Origin: a virus
Length of the DNA stretch: 40,468 nt
Reading direction: 5' to 3' (one strand)
IMG/VR virus record: IMGVR_UViG_3300047157_000217
Location: 1-40,468 of that record
Every line of letters starts with the position of its first letter. Within the stretch, counting starts at the first letter, position 1. Below the pieces are notes generated by a model. That model ran no database searches. It was not told where the DNA came from and saw only the letters and a program-made list of their open reading frames with translations. Both the position numbers and the translations under genes were made by a program. Positions 36,999 to 40,468 of the stretch are shown here, piece after piece.

Positions 36999-39006
36999 TA
37001 TAAATGGATCTGATATTGATGTAGGCGGACTAACAGGTGGCTCCAGCACGAGAAGAGGTTCAACTAATAATACAGATTTAGATTCAAACATTGAAGTACC
37101 TCCAGGCCATAATGCTATTCATATTAATGCAAATGGAGAGGTCACAATAGCTGGGCCTGGTAGTTTAACTTTAAAACCGGGAGATAGCATTATATATGGA
37201 AATGATGATAGCGGTGTAGGAAATACGGGTTACGGTGGAACCGGCGATTTACAGAACGAAGAGGACGTAGGTATTGTTCCTTTAGATAAATTACTATCAG
37301 GAGGAAATAAGGGTATAGCAAATAATTCAGAAAAAGATATTACAATTGAAGTTCCAGCAGGAAAAAAGGGAACATTAATCGGTCCAAATAATGAAATTAA
37401 AATATTAGGTCCAGGGATACAGACAGTTCCTCCCGGATGGAAAATAAATACTGGAGACGATAATGGGGTAGATAATGCTGGATATGTCCCTGGTACAGAA
37501 ATTAATGGAGTTGAGGTTTCGGACTTAATCGATGACCCAGACGAAGGCGTAACCAATAATACAACTGAGCCTATTTGTGTACCCGTTGCGACAAAAGAAA
37601 TAGAAAAAGATGACGGGACAAAAGAAACTTTACTTGCGAAAGATAATAATTCTGGTAAACTGCAACTACAACAAAGTAGAGCTAACTTGAGCCTCCTGCT
37701 GAGAAAATTTAATATAGGAACTCGATTCACTAATTCAGTTGGCATATTTTCGGCAAGAAACCCATATACAACAATAAGCAGGGAAAAGAAAAGTCCCGAT
37801 GATTGTGAGCCTGGTTACGAAAAGCTACAGCCAGGCCAAACAATGTTTAGGGGCAAAAGTAATGGAATTGAAGATGCGGAATATGATGGAGGCGGCACGT
37901 TAACAAATCAGTATTCACTAGTATCTTCTAATACTGATGTGAGTTCGTTAATTGGAAACGCCACCAGTGGATTAACTAATACCTCCGACTCCTCCAAGAA
38001 TATTCCTGTTCCAGGCGGGCATAATGCCGTAATATTAGACTCTAATAGAAGAGTGAAAATGATTAATGGCGGTGCAGGAGTTAATATGACATTAAATCCT
38101 GGAGATACGGCGGTAATAGGAGAAAGCCAAGGTATAAGTGATGCAGGTTATACTGGAGGCCAGATAAGTGGGGTAGGAACGGATTTATCAACTTTTGTAT
38201 CTAGTCCGACGAGCGGTATAAGAAATAATTCAGGATCATCCAAATCAATACAGCTAGGAACAGGAAATACTGGATTATTATTCAACCCAACAACTAAAGA
38301 AACTCTCGTGGTAAGTGGAGAAAATGCGGTAATACCGGATGGGTTTAATCTCTATGAAGGAAGTAGCCGCAAGATAGAGAATGCAGGAATTTCAAATAAG
38401 TCAACCCCCTATCAAGATTATAGGCTCAATGAAATATTTAATGATGATAGTAAAATTAGTGAGGGAATAAAAAACACATCAAGTCAAGATATCACCGTCA
38501 TCGCCCCTAGTGACAAAAAATCTTTTCATATAACTCCAGGATCGATTTATGGGCCCTATAACTTTCCCGCACCTGGAACAGTAGTAGTATTAAAGCCTGG
38601 AGAGACGTTGGTCACCGGAGACGATTATCAGGAATATACTATTACATTGGATAACGTTGCAAACGCAACCATTCTTCTTTATAGCACTCAATATGATGAA
38701 TTTAGACTTATACCAGGATTTACAAGTTCCTTTACACAATATTCGATATCAGGCGGACAAAGCATAACTCTCAAAAGTAATGAAGAATGGGCAATTAGCT
38801 TGAAGGAGCATAGTTCACTATATGAATTTGATTTTATAAAGAAAAATGGCAATATTATAGGGCAATCCATCTCCCAAGGTTTATGGAATGGTTCAGGAAG
38901 CGATGTTACTATTACTGGGGCAGTTAAGGCGAAAGCAGTATACAACGTTTACGCTGACATTCTTAGCCTGGAAGGTTCTATGACAATTGCTTGGGGGTCA
39001 AAATAG
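36970..39006 (+). CDS. giant fibre protein, continuation (frame +1)
   Basis: Continues the repeat series seamlessly: ITTGETGVNINGSDIDVGGL onward. About six further repeats of roughly 80-95 residues follow, each with NNT, (V)P(P/G)GHNAI, LKPGD(T/S)I..G and DAGY.GG. It ends at a stop after a G5 run, beyond which coding resumes in another frame. Removing one C from the C5 run at 36968-36972 restores IFPITTG across the junction. Confidence 0.65.
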   Translation, partial: PITTGETGVNINGSDIDVGGLTGGSSTRRGSTNNTDLDSNIEVPPGHNAIHINANGEVTIAGPGSLTLKPGDSIIYGNDDSGVGNTGYGGTGDLQNEEDVGIVPLDKLLSGGNKGIANNSEKDITIEVPAGKKGTLIGPNNEIKILGPGIQTVPPGWKINTGDDNGVDNAGYVPGTEINGVEVSDLIDDPDEGVTNNTTEPICVPVATKEIEKDDGTKETLLAKDNNSGKLQLQQSRANLSLLLRKFNIGTRFTNSVGIFSARNPYTTISREKKSPDDCEPGYEKLQPGQTMFRGKSNGIEDAEYDGGGTLTNQYSLVSSNTDVSSLIGNATSGLTNTSDSSKNIPVPGGHNAVILDSNRRVKMINGGAGVNMTLNPGDTAVIGESQGISDAGYTGGQISGVGTDLSTFVSSPTSGIRNNSGSSKSIQLGTGNTGLLFNPTTKETLVVSGENAVIPDGFNLYEGSSRKIENAGISNKSTPYQDYRLNEIFNDDSKISEGIKNTSSQDITVIAPSDKKSFHITPGSIYGPYNFPAPGTVVVLKPGETLVTGDDYQEYTITLDNVANATILLYSTQYDEFRLIPGFTSSFTQYSISGGQSITLKSNEEWAISLKEHSSLYEFDFIKKNGNIIGQSISQGLWNGSGSDVTITGAVKAKAVYNVYADILSLEGSMTIAWGSK

Positions 39007-39790
39007 CAGAGTTGTTAATGGCGAATTACAAGCAAATGGAGGATCTGTAAGTGCGCTTAATCTTCAATTAGGAAACGAAGATCTAAATCTCTTGTCGGGA
39101 AGTTCTGTGTCTTATAACTTGAACCCAAATACTGGATGGGAGAATAAAGAAATAGAGGTTAATAATGTAGCAAAAAGTTTTGACAATGCCGCTGCTGGAT
39201 CAGGAACTTTAACAATATCCGAGAATACAACCATAAAGGCGGTATTTGGTAGTGAAAGAGTTACATTAACACATCAACCTCCAGGATCAGGAGATGAGTT
39301 CTATAGAATTAATTATATAAACAGCCGAACATACTGGAACGGAAGTGCATACCAGTACAATACTGGAACATTTTCTTCAAGTATCAGAGCTTCTACAGAA
39401 TTTAAAAGGCAAGCTAAAGTTAGAATTTACCCTGGACAACTAGCATTTGATCGCGCGGTAGATAAGTTTTATGTTAATGGATCCGAAACTTCTTTTACTG
39501 GAACCTATGAGACGCTAACTTTAACAGATGACACTACAGTAAAGTTAACATACAAAAAAGCAACACCAGAAGGAACATACATCCAAATGAGGCTTCCTTA
39601 CAACAGTGCTTTGGGTGTCAGGGAATATAAGATAAATGGCATGAGTGGTACGGCAGATACATACTACCTAGAAGACGATGGAAAGGTTTGGATAGATACC
39701 AGAACAGACAGCTCGCTTTACAGTAATGGGGGGACAAACATACAATGTGATGATCAGATACAAAACAATATGGACATCGAACACGAATAA
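38996..39790 (+). CDS. giant fibre protein, C-terminal continuation (frame +2)
   Basis: About 265 codons: beta-rich domain with NPNTGWENKEIEVNNVAKSF, two SENTTIKAVF / TDDTTVKLTY strand repeats (bacterial surface-type repeats) and EYKINGMSGTADTYYLEDDG. Removing one G at 38993-38997 joins AWG to QNSRVVNG. It ends early after a G6 run. Confidence 0.6.
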   Translation, partial: GQNSRVVNGELQANGGSVSALNLQLGNEDLNLLSGSSVSYNLNPNTGWENKEIEVNNVAKSFDNAAAGSGTLTISENTTIKAVFGSERVTLTHQPPGSGDEFYRINYINSRTYWNGSAYQYNTGTFSSSIRASTEFKRQAKVRIYPGQLAFDRAVDKFYVNGSETSFTGTYETLTLTDDTTVKLTYKKATPEGTYIQMRLPYNSALGVREYKINGMSGTADTYYLEDDGKVWIDTRTDSSLYSNGGTNIQCDDQIQNNMDIEHE

Positions 39791-40022
39791 TCTTGTAGGC
39801 GGGAGTGATGAAAGCAGGGCTCATGAAAATTTCACAACCGATGAGTATGGTGATATTTTTAATTCATCAAATAGTTACGGCGCATATCACACCACAACTT
39901 ACGGCAGTGGTCTTTCCCTAATGATAACAAAGCATTGGACTCTATTTTTCAATCACAGTTTACTAAGTTCGCATGTTAGTGAGGAAATTAACCCAGTCAC
40001 TATTAGACCTGTATTTGAATAA
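39732..40022 (+). CDS. giant fibre protein, final segment
   Basis: About 96 codons: GQTYNVMIRYKTIWTSNTNN to SEEINPVTIRPVFE. Removing one G from the G6 run at 39728-39733 joins it to the segment before. Low charge and Ser/Thr/Tyr-rich, like a fibre tip. Confidence 0.6.
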   Translation, partial: GQTYNVMIRYKTIWTSNTNNLVGGSDESRAHENFTTDEYGDIFNSSNSYGAYHTTTYGSGLSLMITKHWTLFFNHSLLSSHVSEEINPVTIRPVFE

Positions 40023-40024
40023 AG

Positions 40025-40468
40025 ATGAATGTTAAATGTAAAATATGTGGAAAGTCTTTTAAAAATAATAAAGGACTACATATGCATTTATCTAAAATTC
40101 ATAACATTTATCCTAATGAATACTATGTAAAAAGTATATGAAAGAAAAGATAAACTTACAGGTGAATTGCTGCCCTTTCATGATGCAGATAGTTATTTTA
40201 ATATTGATTTTATAAGTAATGAAAATCTCGAGAAGTGGGCAGAGACTGCACCGGAGAAAGAAGTAAAAAGCTATATTCTATCTAGATTAAATTATAGAAT
40301 AGAAGGTAAAAAATTAAAATATGCTCCTAATCATATAGAAATTAAAACATATGATTTGCCCTCTATTGATTTGTATAAAAAGTTTTTTGGATCTTATTCT
40401 GCTGCTTGTGGTGAACTTGGCTATCAGCCTTTATACGCAAAAGGAATAAATAAAGAATTTTTAAAAGA
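40025..40468 (+). pseudogene. C2H2 zinc-finger protein, frameshifted and cut by the window end
   Basis: MNVKCKICGKSFKNNKGLHM then HLSKIHNIYPNEYYV is a textbook C2H2 finger (C-x2-C-x12-H-x4-H). A stop follows, but removing one A from the run at 40129-40133 gives VKVYERKDKLTGELLPFHDA and an open frame to the window end, with KTYDLPSIDLYKKFFGSYSA a likely further domain. Probably a DNA-binding or homing-endonuclease-related phage protein; the family is not identified. Confidence 0.6.

Overview
The window is a contiguous piece of an AT-rich tailed-phage genome. Its mostly tiny, tightly packed genes include phage markers: an rIIA/rIIB pair, a PhoH ATPase, a sigma-like factor, a tail-assembly-chaperone-like gene and a very long fibre-type gene. 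No integrase, ribosomal or core host metabolic gene is visible. The host cannot be named from sequence.

Layout. (1) 1-10913: plus-strand early-type genes, most under 100 codons, chained by ATGA or TAATG overlaps, with a SprT-like metalloprotease, one tRNA-Cys and the rIIA/rIIB pair. Stretches 1-450 and 5.6-9.8 kb carry dense single-base indels that break otherwise recognisable genes. (2) 10914-13930: an AT-rich spacer with iteron-like repeats, small genes, a zinc-ribbon lipoprotein, and a promoter-to-terminator stretch of about 660 nt that is best explained as a large structured RNA. (3) 13.9-24.8 kb: an accessory cassette array on both strands with DUF932, GP88/DUF7227-like and many small conserved phage families. 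It is punctuated by 12 copies of a roughly 66-bp triple-palindrome repeat that occurs nowhere else in the window. (4) 25.0-40.5 kb: a late/structural-type half, with a DUF5872-like basic protein, a minus-strand operon (fibre-like protein, assembly chaperone, 2OG-oxygenase-like, ParB-like), PhoH, a membrane-anchored GAF protein, a zinc ribbon, a sigma-like factor and large fibre proteins with a beta-propeller and tandem repeats. A C2H2 zinc-finger gene runs off the end.

Control logic. Two promoter grammars are visible. The early and accessory genes use TTGACA-like, 16-17 nt, TANNNT, then usually 6-7 nt to the ATG, which puts the start codon at or next to +1 (leaderless mRNAs). At least 25 units fit. 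Many -35 boxes lie inside the end or stop codon of the upstream gene. In the late half, several units instead share a GTGTATAT-type element 14-16 nt before the ATG with no TTGACA box, alongside an encoded sigma-like protein. In the accessory array each transcription unit ends at a repeat, and several repeats are fused to a terminator on one side and a promoter on the other, like portable regulatory cassettes.

Calls rest on reading translations and motifs by eye. Family names come from memory of conserved motifs, not from a search.
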